Shown here one piece after another: positions 54,083-64,000 of a stretch of DNA of 64,000 nucleotides. The stretch is taken from the NCBI GenBank assembly GCA_032716605.1, contig CM064523.1, forward strand, positions 42,314,598-42,378,597. The letters are read 5' to 3'. This DNA comes from Paralithodes platypus. Taxonomy: Eukaryota; Arthropoda; Malacostraca; Decapoda; Lithodidae. The notes beneath the pieces were generated by a model. That model saw nothing but the letters and a program-made list of their open reading frames with translations, searched no databases and had not been told where the DNA came from. Within the stretch, counting starts at the first letter, position 1, and every line of letters starts with the position of its first letter. The position numbers were made by a program, and so were the translations under genes.

Positions 54083-55274
54083 CTGTGAGAAAGAGAAAGT
54101 GAGCTAAGTAAAACTGCTGTGACAACATTATAATGTAAAACATGACACATTTAAAAAAAAACATAAGTTACACTATCATTTGCTTTAATGGATGTCCTTG
54201 TAAAGAAATTCAGCTCAACAATAAATAATTTCCAGTATGTTCATATTTCTTTACTTGGCCAGCCCTATGAGAGTTTTGTTCTGAAATTCAGTGGTCTGGT
54301 TAAAATATTGCATAACAAAAACAAAAACAAAATTATATATATATTTTCTAATTTTAACCAACACCTGATGTCAACGGAAAACAGTAGGTCTATACTATCT
54401 AATGGTAGCTCTGCAGGTGATCTCTTTCAATAATACTTAAAAGCTACTTACAGGTGGCACAATGGTGTTAAACCCAAGGCCTTCCATACACTGCAGCTGT
54501 GGCTTCCCCTCTCTGATTAAACAACCACAATTTGTTTTCTTCTATAATCCAACTACTACCTCTCTGGCATAGGCTGAGAGCCTGTACATTCAAGGGTGAA
54601 GCCTGTGAGGTCTCGTTCCAACCTAGGAACTGAGACATGTGAAGCACTTTCTGATGCAACCCGCCCCCGCCATCTTGGCCCGGCTGCCCACTCTTGGTTC
54701 GAAGCAGCACCATCTCTGAGACTGCTTCGCCCCAGTGCTTCACTGTCTCACCTCCCAGATTCGGATCCTCACTCTCACAATACCACCTATTGAGCAATTA
54801 ACTCACTAGGCATTGCCCCCTGTAGCATATGCCTTTGTGTGAACATGGTTTACATACACAGTATATTTATATCTAAGATGCATGAATACATTCATCACAT
54901 CAAAGCTTTTGAACATGAATGGATTATTAATTTTATTAATATTTCTTTATTATTGCTGAAATTCTCAATTCCATTCTCTGTTACTGCATATAATACATTC
55001 TCATCTAATAAGAAAGGTTGTACTTGATAACAAAAATGATTTCAATACATTGTGGAGTGAACTGCATTCCGGAACAAAGATAAGGAAAGTCACCATAACA
55101 TACGCACATTTACAACTAAGCATAATTTGACAATTGATCATAAAACATAAAATGCCCCCACATTCTACTTCAGTTCTCTGTGTCCCATGGAACTTGTCAT
55201 GAAGTGGCATGCACCAATTGTCTACTACCTTTGGCAAATGTTCAGGGTCAAACCCCATATTTTCCCGTTTCCCA

Positions 55275-55420
55275 TTTTGTTTTTGTTTTGTTTTTTAAAT
55301 GGAGGTGGCCAATTTGAGACAGCGCCTTAATAGGGACTACACAACATAGACGAAATAATTACAACAAAAATTACAAATTCACACACATCTAGGTTGCCTG
55401 AATGATCGTGGCAAATGCTT
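55275..55420. repeat. Repeat related to 57058-57170
   Basis: Shares the series GG.GGCCAA.TT.AGACAG.GC, AA.AGGGAC, ACACAACA, AAATTCACA.A.ATCTAGGT with 57066-57165. It probably represents the tail of one SINE family. Confidence 0.55.
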
Positions 55421-55598
55421 AATATATGTAATTGTGATTATCCTGTTTGGTTCTATTCGACTAGGCCACCAAAAACTTGACAAGTGAAGCAAAGGGCTGC
55501 CTGCGAACGCTGCCATTAGGACAAGAGACTGAAACTGCATGTATGTGTTGAGCACTCAGTCTTAACATTTTATGTATTCAATGATAAAGTCGGACAAG

Positions 55599-55813
55599 TT
55601 GAGAGAGAAGTATCCTACACAGGATTCGAACCTACTCACCCCAGGTATTTTGGGGGAAGTCAGGCATCGTATCCACTCAACCATGAGCGGATAAAAGGAA
55701 AGCAACGTAAGGACCATGATCGGATAAAAGGTCGAGTGGATACGATGCCTGACTTCCCCAAAAATACCTGGGGTGAGTAGGTTTGAATCCTGGGTAGGAT
55801 ACTTCTCTCTCAA
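55599..55813. repeat. tRNA-derived SINE pair forming an 84-bp inverted repeat
   Basis: The left arm 55599-55682 and right arm 55730-55813 are nearly perfect reverse complements. The loop (55683-55729) holds a direct repeat of CATGA.CGGATAAAAGG. Each arm contains a tRNA-like A box (TGGTTGAGTGG in the left arm, minus strand) and B box (GGTTCGAATCC or GGTTTGAATCC). The direct repeat AACATTTTATGTAT at 55564-55577 and 55812-55825 may be a target duplication. It lies in a HECT intron. Confidence 0.8.
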
Positions 55814-55993
55814 CATTTTATGTATGCCTATATGTATGTACCCCAAGATATGTGGTATGTCCACAAGCATCCATGTAGTATATCCACAAGCGACAGAAGA
55901 AATTTTCGCTTAATAAATATATTTGTAATATTGTTCTTGATATACAGTATATGTAGGCTACGTTCAATATTTAGCCAAACAAAAATTGGTTAC

Positions 55994-56205
55994 CTTCCAG
56001 ATCTTCCAAACATCTTCGTAGTGCTTGCAAAGCTCTCTCCTCACGAACTTTGAGATCTGCGTTGCACGAATTAAGAACCTGGAAGACTGCCAAGATGACT
56101 TCAGCTGTCAGGTCTTGTTTAATTGGGATGAACACCTCCTCCATGGCGACGGGGTTGTCCCTTATAGCTGTAAGCAGCCCACCCACTCGAAGACCTTCCA
56201 GGAAT
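55994..56205 (-). CDS. HECT E3 ubiquitin ligase, penultimate exon
   Basis: A 212-bp exon between the acceptor TTTTGTAG (before 56205) and the donor GTAACC. It encodes FLEGLRVGGLLTAIRDNP, then IPIKQDLTAEVILAVFQVL and RALQALRRCLEDLE. This matches the stretch before the C-lobe in G2E3-like HECT proteins (FLEGL..GLL, LTA..., YLQDLE). Its reading phase joins the last exon exactly. The upstream exons, with the HECT N-lobe, should lie at higher coordinates. Confidence 0.82.
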
Positions 56206-57057
56206 CTACAAAATGACAAATATTGAACTATTTGCTTATTGTTCCGCTAGAAATTCGGCTATGCTATCATATTCTAGTGGCTACGCCCCAGGCAATACTT
56301 TTTAAAGCTGACTTGTCAGGTTTTGTAAATCACGATCAGAATAAGGTATGATGACATTTCTTTCTTGGCCTGCCGCTTGGTGCAGCTCCTACCACGGTCA
56401 AGGTGCATGGAGTTGCATTTTTGCACCAAACTTAGTTCATCCATACTCTCCAGATGCCGAAAAAATGTACGCCTGTTAGTACGCATCTCATCACTGATAC
56501 TCGTGAGATCTGCCTACTTAGCTGTCCATGAATAACTTCAAAATGTCTCATAACTCCTAAATTATATGAAATCACTTAGTTACAATAAATCTAATTTAAG
56601 TTTGGCAATTAAAATCTTAGAAAGTGAGGATACATTACTGTTAACACCTTGATTATGTATTAATGAATGAGACTAAGTAAAACCCACTGCCTTAACAAGT
56701 TTAATATAGTCAAGACAGTTGTCAAAGTTAGCTGGGAAAGAGTATTGACCATAGCATGTACAAGGCAATGGGTCAAAACTAACCCCTATGCATGTACAGT
56801 ACACATAATTGCTGTACTGCACCATGTACAGTACTGTAGGATGATCATTAAACTATCTTTTGAAATATGGACAGGTTCTGTTACTGACTAAGCCAGAGGA
56901 AGTTTTGGGTAGTTTGACTGTAAAATACATACAAATATACATATGACATAACTATTCACTCTAGCTGAATGATGTAGGCATAATAGAACTGACAAGTTAT
57001 GTGTTGAATATACAACAATCCATCCATATACTCTGGCACAAACCCAATTTGTTTATG
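56206..57057. other. Intronic or intergenic, nothing recognised
   Basis: AT-rich, with no exon of compatible phase found. The stretch 56380-56460 may be repeat-derived but is unassigned. Confidence 0.35.
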
Positions 57058-57445
57058 TTAATTTTTTTTCTGGGGATGGCCAACTTAAGACAGTGCTCGA
57101 ACAGGGACAACAAAACATATCACACAACAAAACAAAATATGATACAAAATTCACATATATCTAGGTCGCCCCGGAGAAGTACCCGGAGACCCAGGCCCTT
57201 TTGGGGTCCCCAGCAAAAGATTCCCAGAACCCAGATCTCCCGGAGAGGCTCTGATTTCTGTAGGCAAACACGCAGCGAAGCTTACCCACCACAAGTCCGG
57301 CCACCATGCTTCCAGGCGTACCCTTCATAATACCGACTCTGCCAAATACCGACTGCCAAAACTGTCTCCCAAAAATCTTTTGCCCTGGGCTGGGCTTAAA
57401 CTCCTTGGGTTGCGAGGCAGACACTCCACCACAAGACTAATGAAG
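57058..57445 (-). mobile_element. tRNA-like SINE
   Basis: On the minus strand 57440-57390 resembles a tRNA-derived head (GTGGTGGAGTGTCTGCCTCG, then a degenerate B box AGTTTAAGCCC). The tail is shared with 55275-55420. The protein-like frames across it are artefacts. Confidence 0.5.
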
Positions 57446-57832
57446 GTACAGTACCTCACTTAGGCTCGTAGTCTAAGCGATATTTACGCATCTTGTTTAG
57501 TTTAAGCTGACCTATTTTTACTGACACACCACAACTACTTTGCAGCTTCCTAATCTTCCTGTGGTGATGAATTGAATATTGATTTGTTTTATGGGTTTAC
57601 ATTGCTCAACAAAGCATAGTAATGAAGTGAAAGTTAGAAGAGAGTGTAAGGGACAACTTATACTATTATAAGCACAGTGTTGCATTAAAGTGTAAAACAA
57701 CCTACTGAATATAGTACAGTATACATTGGATTATCAATGTTGCTGTATGTTATCTTAATGATTTAACTATAAATACAATTAGTTTACAAAATCACAATCC
57801 TCACATGCATAGTCCACTCTACAATAACTTAC
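57446..57832. other. No recognised feature
   Basis: Unannotated AT-rich sequence between the SINE and the candidate exon. Confidence 0.3.
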
Positions 57833-57960
57833 GTTTTTCAGACAGAAATGTTGTTCTGGCCTTCGCACTATATTTTACTGCAGGAGAAGGAAGAGGAACA
57901 ACTTGGAGGGAAAGTAGCCTTCCTCTTGACGGCGGGTGGTTTTGACGGAAGTTTTGGAAC
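57833..57960 (-). CDS. Candidate internal exon on the HECT strand
   Basis: A 128-bp segment with a good acceptor (TTATTTATACTCTGCAG) and donor (GTAAGTT), and one frame open throughout (SPAVKYSAKARTTFLSEK). Its ending phase does not fit the exon at 56205, so an exon in between would be required if it belongs to the HECT gene. The encoded sequence is not recognised. Confidence 0.35.
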
Positions 57961-58069
57961 CTGCAGAGTATAAATAAATGTATTATTCATGTAAGTAAAG
58001 CAACAATAATAATGACAGATATACTGTATATACAGTATACAATATATATATTATAATGATACACACCTT

Positions 58070-58250
58070 GAGTAAAGTAAACCCTCGCCAACTCAAACTA
58101 TTTTTACTCGGAACCCAGTATTTCTCGAAATGGCATTTTATGTTGAATAGGTTGCCGATTTAAGCAAGTTTTCTATTATAGCAAGTTATGGGAAACTTGT
58201 TTAAAAATATTAAAAATGTTGTATGTCAATACAAAGTATTCTTTATAACT
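58070..58250. repeat. Possible Tigger/pogo-like fragment
   Basis: GTAAACCCTCGCCAACTCAA and the following ACTCGGAACCCAGTATTTCTCG resemble the AACCCTCG..AACTCGAA termini of pogo-like elements. The matching inverted end is not found. Confidence 0.3.
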
Positions 58251-58645
58251 TACCGTTAATATATAACACATCAAATTAATTGACACTTACATAACATCAA
58301 AATGCATCTGTGAACGAAGTATTAATGGAATATGTCACAAAATGACTGAGAATTAACATAGATAAATTAAAACTCAGCAAAAGTCTGGTGGTTGTTGGCA
58401 ACTTGATCTGTGAAAACTTTATAAATTTTCAAATGTCGCAGTAAAAAAATCAATGCAGTTAGACAGATAGACGGTGATAGAAAAAGATAGTCTAATTGTA
58501 TTAGTGGTATAACCTTAGTAAGGAACTGTGCAAACAACAACGTAGTACGATATAAAATACGAGTACAGTACAGTACCGTACTACCGTCGAGTCAAGATGG
58601 TGTCTTTGTGGTAACCTGTGTCGGTAATGCTACAATATTGATTTA
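58251..58645. other. No recognised feature
   Basis: AT-rich and non-coding; it may be the interior of the adjacent degenerate repeat. Confidence 0.3.
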
Positions 58646-58655
58646 CAGTACGTAT

Positions 58656-59067
58656 GGTGATGGGCTGGTCTATCAGAGTGAGACCTGAGCGATCTCTGCC
58701 ATACCCATAGCTTACTCTCAGTGTTCCTTTTACTTATATATTTTCTAGATCTCAAGTGACGGCGTCTCTTCCGTGGATTGACCTCCCAATATACCAAGAT
58801 TGGAAGCTAAAGCGTCACATTATTCCTTTGCCCCTCAACTTTCTCTTCATAATTGCTGAGGGGCACAGGGCCCTGGGTGGGGCTTTGGTTTCCCGGGCGT
58901 TTACGCACCCTCTCAGCTCCCCGCCATGGGGTGGCTTCGGTCACCCAGGCTTTATTGTGGTCGGCAGGGAGGGTTCTGTGGGGGCGCTCGTTTATGGCCT
59001 TGGCCTTACTCGGGGCCTTGGGGCTGTTCGGCCAGGCAGCTTGGGGAACAACAACAACAACAACAGT
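58656..59067 (+). mobile_element. SINE-like retroposon with (AAC)n tail, second copy
   Basis: Matches 16608-17016 from TATGGTGATGGGCTGG to the AAC tail, and lacks the first ~120 bases of the other copy. Flanks ACAGTACGTA and ACAGTATCGTA suggest an imperfect target duplication. Confidence 0.72.
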
Positions 59068-59811
59068 ATCGTACCTTTTTTTTACTTAAGAAAGGGCTAA
59101 TCATCTCACCAAACAGGAGTTCCAATTTAGCATACTTATTGCTAGATCTAGAGGTATTTATTTCTATATACTGTATTAGCATTTTCTTGCATCTAGTGAC
59201 ATGAATTCTAGTGATACATTAGGTATAACAGCGATATTAATCGACATCAGAGAGATTGTGGTATCATACTATCGATTGTTGCCCTTATATAATTATCTAG
59301 CGACATTCTACCAACTTTAGAGAACTAATTTAGCGCTATATTGTTTTTCATTTTGGTAACAAACTTGTTTTTTTGCATTCTTGGATATTTATTATCAACT
59401 ATGCAAGGGTATGGGTGGGTACAATTATCAAGGGTGGAGGTAAATCTGGAACCATACATAGAATAACAGCTAATTTAGCAAGGATTGGAGCCGGAATGAG
59501 TGTAGCGTTAGTAAGTCTGTCAAATTAATCCAGGCTAGCCTGTGAACTGGTCCTAATTTTAGCTTCGTTTTCAAGGGTGGCCGTTTATGACGTCATCACT
59601 CCCCTTAAAATAATAAAATCTTGTATGAATTTGTTTACTATGATCGAGTAGAAATAATGGCAAAATTAGACACAAATGCATTATTTGTAAAATAAAACAT
59701 GCTTTGAAGACCAACAAACACAGGATATGATTTTGCATGAGCATGCCCTTAAGTACCTATTTTGATATATATTTTGTTACGAACAATACTTGTACTACAT
59801 CTTATACAGTA
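59068..59811. other. No recognised feature
   Basis: No coding frame or repeat structure I can support. Confidence 0.3.
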
Positions 59812-60062
59812 TGATGATAATAATAATAATAATAATAATCGTCTGGTTATTTATATAGCGCCTGTTCTCCTCCTTCGAGGATTCACAAGCGCTTGGCTTT
59901 CTTTAGTCAACCAGAGACCATTACCCATCTCCCTTGCTCAAGGGGAGACAGTAACCGCCGGCTATATCCCAGAAAAACTTTTCAATCTGAGCGGGGATTG
60001 AACTCGTGACTGCAAGAATGGAACGCAGGCACGCTATCAACTGAGCCAGCCGGACGGCTCTC
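59812..60062 (-). mobile_element. tRNA-derived SINE with (TAA)n tail
   Basis: On the minus strand the head at 60060-60000 has an A box (TGGCTCAGTTGATAGCG) and a B box (GAGTTCAATCCCC) with tRNA-like spacing. The body contains TATATAGCGCCTG and CACAAGCGCTTGG in plus orientation, and the tail is (ATA)n at 59812-59839. Confidence 0.75.
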
Positions 60063-60700
60063 CTAGAAGCCGCTTTCTCCCCATTATTAAAAGCTTCTCT
60101 CTCTCCTTCCAGTCTACCTTCTCCACCTCTCCTCTAGCGTTTCACTTACCGGTACTTCTCTGCTATTTGGCTTCCTTTTGGCCTATCCCATGGCCAGCTC
60201 TTACTTGCCCCCTGCTGGTAATTTACTTGATGATGACAATAAGTCATGGGAGGTGAAGGGGGCAAAACTCTCTTCAATTCATTATTGTATTCCATGGCCA
60301 ACTGATTGGTAAATTAAGTTATAGGCTGTGGGATACAATATCCTACTGTAATGGGTTAAGGGGCGCTTTGGCACCAAGACTCCCCATGATATAGTGACTT
60401 ATAGTTATCATATCCTGTATAGCCTATTACCAGTGGGGGGCAAATAAGAGCTGGCAGTGGGAGAGGCATAATATCGCAAAAGAAAGGTAAAATTTGATGC
60501 GGACGTAACTGCGAGCCTACAAAAAATCTAAACTAAGTGATGACAGTATGCCCGAATACTACATTCTTACCAATTTATATTTATATATTTTATCTTTTTT
60601 GTAGGATATATGTCCAAGGCTTACAGTATTTTAAATCGCTTACTTGTACTTTAATGTGCAATAGCACAAATTTTGGTTTTCCCTTTGGGAAAATTTTTGG
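60063..60700. other. No recognised feature
   Basis: Non-coding and mostly AT-rich, with no repeat assigned. Confidence 0.3.
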
Positions 60701-60913
60701 GGAAGGATGTAGTTACCGGGTGTACCACATCCAACATACAACATAAATCATCTATAAATAGGCCTACTTATAATGAAGTAAATACTTACAAATCTATAAT
60801 ACTAGGTTAGGTCAGGTTGTTTGGTTAGGGTAATGTAGTTTTGTATCCAAAGGCAGTCAAAATAGACGGGAACATGATGGGGTACACCCGGTAACTAGGC
60901 TACATTCTTGCCC
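60701..60913. mobile_element. Small inverted-repeat element (MITE-like)
   Basis: The arms GATGTAGTTACCGGGTGTACC (left, near 60706) and GGTACACCCGGTAACTAGGC (right, near 60881) are inverted copies with a four-base gap difference. The interior is about 150 bp and non-coding. The target duplication is not clear. Confidence 0.5.
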
Positions 60914-61089
60914 ATTTTTTTTTATATATAGGCCTACTGTATATAAAGAAAATGCTTGCACCTAATTTTTAATGTTTTTTCCTACATAGCCTAGGCTATT
61001 TAGATAAATTAGTGTTTTCATGATTTTAGTTGTAATACCATGGCATACAAGATTGGGATACCTTGGGATGTGTTCGCCACGTCTAGTGG

Positions 61090-61320
61090 CACCGAGGAGC
61101 GCACCGCCCCTCGTTCTGGGTTGTGATTTGGTGCAGCAGACTGTTCGAAGGGGCAGCACGCTCCCCTGCGAAGATGGGCTCGTCTGGCACTTTTTGCAGT
61201 TCGACATCAAGAGCTTTCTTGAAGTTGTCTAACGAGACGCCCTCATGTTTCTTACTCGCTGTGGGAGTTTGTTGAAGAGACGTGGGACGTGGGCAGGCAA
61301 CCGGTGCAGCCTCCACCCAA
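61090..61320 (-). pseudogene. LINE ORF2 C-terminal fragment
   Basis: In two minus-strand frames joined near 61245 one reads RLFNKLPQRVRNM and GVSLDNFKKALDVELQKVPDEP. This is the conserved tail of CR1/Jockey-like ORF2 proteins, followed by a PSNSLLHQ-type end. It is frame-broken and 5'-truncated. Confidence 0.6.
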
Positions 61321-61498
61321 GATAGCCTACTAGGCTACGTTAAATTCTTAGGCTAATGGGTAAATGTTTATCACCAACCAGTGACTTGAGTTTTTCAGGT
61401 TATTTTTTGTTGTTTTTTATTTTTTATTCGATACACAGTGTTGTTTAATACCAAGAACTGTCGCATTTTACTATTTTGCCATTATCCATCAATCTTAA

Positions 61499-62263
61499 AA
61501 CACGGCCCCCGATAGTGGGGAGGGCTATGAAGATCAGGGAAATTGCGGGGTAAAAGGCGTAAATAAAGGGGTAATATTGGAAGAACTCTGAAAATACAAT
61601 ATTGAAAAGTAACAAAACCTGAAAATGGAAAAACCTGAGCCAAGTTTTGACCAAACTTGGCTCGGGTTTTTCAATTTTTCAGAGTCCAAAATCACAGTAA
61701 CCTCATTTCGAAAGTTGGCTCGGGTTTTTTTTTTTTTTCAACGTGGATAAAGCCAGTAACAATGTGGTTAAAATTAGCTTTACCTAACCTAACCTAACCT
61801 AGTATAATGGGTGGGGGCTGCCGCCCCCACACCCCCGCTAAATCCATGAAATCCGAGCCAAGTTTTGTCATTAACCTAACCAAATAAGCTAATCTAACCT
61901 AACCTAGTATTATGGGGTTAACATTAGCCTAGCCTAGCCTAGCCTAACCTAACCTAACCTAACCTAACCTAACCTAGTATTATGGGTGGGGGCTGCTGCC
62001 CCCCCCCCCGCTAAATCCCTTAAATCCGAGCCAACTTTTGCCAAAAAAACCCGAGCCAACTTTCGAAATGAAGTTACTGTGATTTTGTACTCTGAAAAAT
62101 TGAAAAACCCGAGCCAAGTTTGGTCAAAACTTGTCTCGGGTTTTTCCATTGTCAGGTTTTGTTACTTTTAAATATTGTATGTTCAGAGTTCTTCCAATAT
62201 TACCCCTTTATTTACGGCTTTTACCCAGCAATTTCCCTGATCTTCACTATCTGGGGCCGTGTC
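61499..62263. mobile_element. Foldback element with telomere-like (CCTAA)n core
   Basis: Two arms of about 225-235 bp (61499-61735 and 62043-62263) are inverted copies, starting AACACGGCCCC and ending GGGGCCGTGTC. They are flanked by TTAA on both sides (61495-61498, 62264-62267). The centre has three blocks of CCTAA repeats, each followed by CTAGTATTATGGG or a close variant. It also holds two GC-rich blocks (GGTGGGGGCTGC.GCCCCC) about 180 bp apart. No coding capacity. Confidence 0.8.
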
Positions 62264-62267
62264 TTAA

Positions 62268-63128
62268 CCTGATAAGCGCTAAATAGCAGTAGGAGCTAGG
62301 GTAGTTATTTGTGCATTTCTGCCAAAATATTCGATCTCACAGAATTTAAAAAAAAGTACCTCAATGTCTTGGAAATAAGCAGCCACATCCGCCAATATAT
62401 ATATATCCACCCTAAAAAAATGTGGGTGTGGAGTTACGGTGGCTGCAAGTTGAAAAAAATGGGCTGATAGGCACGACATCCCCGAGCGAGCGAGTGTGTG
62501 TGAGTGAGTCAGGCGGGAGGAGAGAGAGAGAGGGTGGAGGCAAGAACGTGCGATTGATGAGAAGCAACGCTCTATATCTCGCCTAAAAAGCACCTTTATG
62601 GTTTCACCTGTTCATATTCATGAGTAAGGCAGCCCATGTGAATAATATACACTGATAAATGAAGCGCAGAGAGGCATACGGATGAATAATAGGCGAAATA
62701 AGAGTGGTGTATTGAGAAAGGTGGGTGGCGCGGGAGAGAAAAGGGGTCAGATTACAGTAAGTAGATGAGATTAGCGTGGGTGTATGCACAAATTTAGACC
62801 TTATAGACACTTTGTGTTGTCGTTACTATATTGTAAACAACGATAAGACTTCTTGGATGGCGCAGTATGTTAGAGTAACCCGATATCTCATTACACAATT
62901 TTTACGCACTATTTGCTTGCAACTCATGGATGAAAGGTTATTTATTTACTTGTAAATTTCTTTACTGTTTGTTCGTAATGATAGAATATGTTAGGTTATG
63001 TAAAAGTATTATACATACTAAATACTTCGATATACACAAGTGTATCGAGGGTTATATATATTTTTTTTTGTCAAGCATTCGTCTGCCCGAAAATACGTAC
63101 GCACTAATCGCTGTCAGTATAGTGTGAA
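62268..63128. other. No gene recognised
   Basis: Contains a short (TA)n tract near 62395 and a purine-rich stretch with (GA)n near 62515. The open frames are low-complexity. Confidence 0.3.
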
Positions 63129-63240
63129 CAGTCATGGTCTAGTGGTTAGAGTGATGGACTGAGTGAGATGTAGGCCTAGAGACGTAGGCCTAGAGACGTG
63201 GGTTCGAAACCAGAGAGGTTATGGGGATGTTTTTGGAGTG
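63129..63240 (+). mobile_element. tRNA-derived SINE head
   Basis: A box TGGTCTAGTGG at 63135 and a perfect B box GGTTCGAAACC at 63201, resembling a glutamate or aspartate tRNA. The unit GTAGGCCTAGAGAC is tandemly duplicated between them (63170-63197), so it cannot fold as a functional tRNA. Confidence 0.65.
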
Positions 63241-63270
63241 TTTATATCACTTGAAATTTTTTTTTTTTTT

Positions 63271-63334
63271 ACATACTTACGCCCTGCTATTCATAAAGTC
63301 GAAAACTTTGATGAATAGCAGAGCGTAAGTATGT
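63271..63334. repeat. Hairpin with ~29-bp stem
   Basis: ACATACTTACGC..CTGCTATTCAT and its inverted copy form a stem around CGAAA, with T runs on both outer sides. It lies just downstream of the SINE head. Confidence 0.75.
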
Positions 63335-63532
63335 TTTTTTGTGTTTATTTATTTGTTTTTTGTTTGTTTTTTTTATTATTACAAAAGGTTGTTACAAAAG
63401 GTTAGTACATAAGTATAATATTACATAGGTATATATATAAATAAAACAAAATATTGCCTGGCTAATGAATTAAACTGAAATAATAAATGAAAATATTGCT
63501 TATATATACAGTATACTGTATACAATAATATA

Positions 63533-63536
<4 letters not shown>

Positions 63537-63589
<53 letters not shown>

Positions 63590-63602
63590 ATATATATATA
63601 CA
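63537..63602. repeat. (TA)n microsatellite
   Basis: About 50 uninterrupted bases of alternating T and A, then a shorter TA tract. Confidence 0.95.
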
Positions 63603-63664
63603 GTATATACCAAAACATATGAACTTATCCTACAACTATAATTTGTACATGTTATGATAATATT

Positions 63665-63790
63665 ATCACGTTGGTCAGGTACGGGCAAGTAGGTAGGCAG
63701 GCAGGTGTTTTGAGATCACGTTGGTCAGGTACGGCCAGGTCAGGTACGGGCAGGTAGGTAGTGAGGTAGGTAGTGAGGTAGGTGGGCGGG
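63665..63790. repeat. Imperfect tandem repeat rich in GGTAGGTAG and GTCAGGTACGG
   Basis: ATCACGTTGGTCAGGTACGG occurs twice (about 63666 and 63715) with further GTCAGGTACGG and GGTAGGTAGTGA units between and after. Confidence 0.8.
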
Positions 63791-63830
63791 GCAGGAGTTT
63801 GGCTGAGATAGGGCGACACAGGTACCACTC

Positions 63831-64000
63831 CTAGTAGTACTTGAGTGAGTGGTAGTCCCTGAAGCACTCGCCCAAACACAACCCAACGTTGCATTCCTTG
63901 CACATTGATGTGACTCGGCTTCTTTGTGGCTTTCTGGTGGAGTGGGCACAGACCTGGCACTGTACTTGCAGCCTCCGGGTGCCAGATAGCTCGGTGTGGA
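63831..64000 (-). CDS. piggyBac-type transposase, C-terminal cysteine-rich domain (partial)
   Basis: A minus-strand frame runs from the window edge to TAG at 63833-63831. It encodes a zinc-binding tail: CQVC near the start, then CKEC, CLGECF and YHSL. The C-X2-C ... C-X2-C ... C-X3-C ... H spacing matches the cysteine-rich domain at the C-terminus of piggyBac and PGBD proteins, which binds the terminal repeats. The catalytic DDD domain would lie beyond position 64000. Whether the gene is intact cannot be judged. Confidence 0.72.
   Translation of the reverse strand, partial: HTELSGTRRLQVQCQVCAHSTRKPQRSRVTSMCKECNVGLCLGECFRDYHSLKYY

Larger units (their letters stand above)
54083..55993 (-). other. 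Last intron of the HECT gene
   Basis: Bounded by the donor GTAACC at 55993 and the acceptor TTTCTCACAG. It contains a repeat at 55275-55420 and an inverted SINE pair at 55599-55813. The stretch 54430-54800 is GC-richer than its surroundings and may be another repeat, but I cannot name it. Confidence 0.7.

Noticed and set aside
54430..54800. Possible coding exon (109-codon minus-strand frame)
   Set aside because: No splice borders of matching phase and no recognisable protein sequence; it lies within the last HECT intron.
57001..57424. Basic, serine- and arginine-rich frames on both strands
   Set aside because: They overlap a SINE whose tail also occurs at 55275-55420.
59990..60062. Functional tRNA gene on the minus strand
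   Set aside because: The head is continuous with a SINE body and a TAA tail, so it is a SINE promoter and not a tRNA gene.
61900..61980. CRISPR-like array of short repeats
   Set aside because: The units are 5-base telomere-type repeats without spacers, in a eukaryotic context.
61760..61990. Chromosome end or true telomere
   Set aside because: The CCTAA tracts are short, interrupted and enclosed between inverted arms, with ordinary sequence on both sides.
63129..63211. Functional tRNA gene
   Set aside because: A and B boxes are present, but the duplicated 14-base unit between them and the lack of pairing acceptor ends rule out a normal tRNA fold.

Overview
The window looks like repeat-dense nuclear DNA of an invertebrate, most likely an arthropod and possibly a decapod crustacean. 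The grounds are spliced exons with GT-AG borders, tracts of the arthropod telomere motif (CCTAA)n, abundant microsatellites, and a mixture of Gypsy, hAT, P, piggyBac, Penelope, RTE/CR1-like and tRNA-SINE elements. No species can be named from this. Nothing bacterial is present: there are no rRNA genes, functional tRNA genes, operons or CRISPR arrays. Almost all protein-coding potential belongs to transposable elements. One host gene is visible, the 3' end of a HECT ubiquitin ligase on the minus strand at 53829-56205, with a possible further exon at 57833-57960.

Layout. 1-2831: decayed LINEs. 2832-12008: a minus-strand LTR retrotransposon (element A) with the order Gag, protease, integrase, reverse transcriptase, RNase H. 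Integrase lies before RT, and the capsid resembles a SCAN domain, as in the Gmr1 branch of Ty3/Gypsy. 12009-17254: a CR1/Jockey-like LINE riddled with TTAA-flanked MITEs and a SINE. 17624-38874: one hAT transposon with a perfect 8-bp target duplication. It has been inflated from about 3.5 kb to 21 kb by two further Gmr1-like elements (B and C), each with its own 4-bp duplication, and a solo LTR sits inside an LTR of C. 39544-43140: rearranged LTR and internal pieces (E, G). 43141-52003: element F, whose 5' LTR holds a TTAA-flanked MITE that itself holds a P-element-like transposon. 52004-53590: a LINE tail and a Penelope-like RT. 53829-57960: the HECT gene with SINEs in its introns. 58000-64000: SINEs, MITEs, a foldback element carrying telomere-like repeats, and at the right edge the C-terminal cysteine-rich end of a piggyBac transposase.

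How the parts may work together. Elements B, C and F lack integrase at the same junction. B, C and G lack the RT catalytic core and RNase H at the same junction. The copies with preserved ends keep LTRs, tRNA-primer site, polypurine tract, Gag and protease. This is what a non-autonomous lineage mobilised in trans would look like, with an integrase-before-RT relative of element A as the natural supplier. The TTAA-flanked MITEs would likewise depend on a piggyBac transposase of the kind whose end lies at 63831-64000. These trans relationships are inferred; the element boundaries and target duplications are read directly from the sequence.
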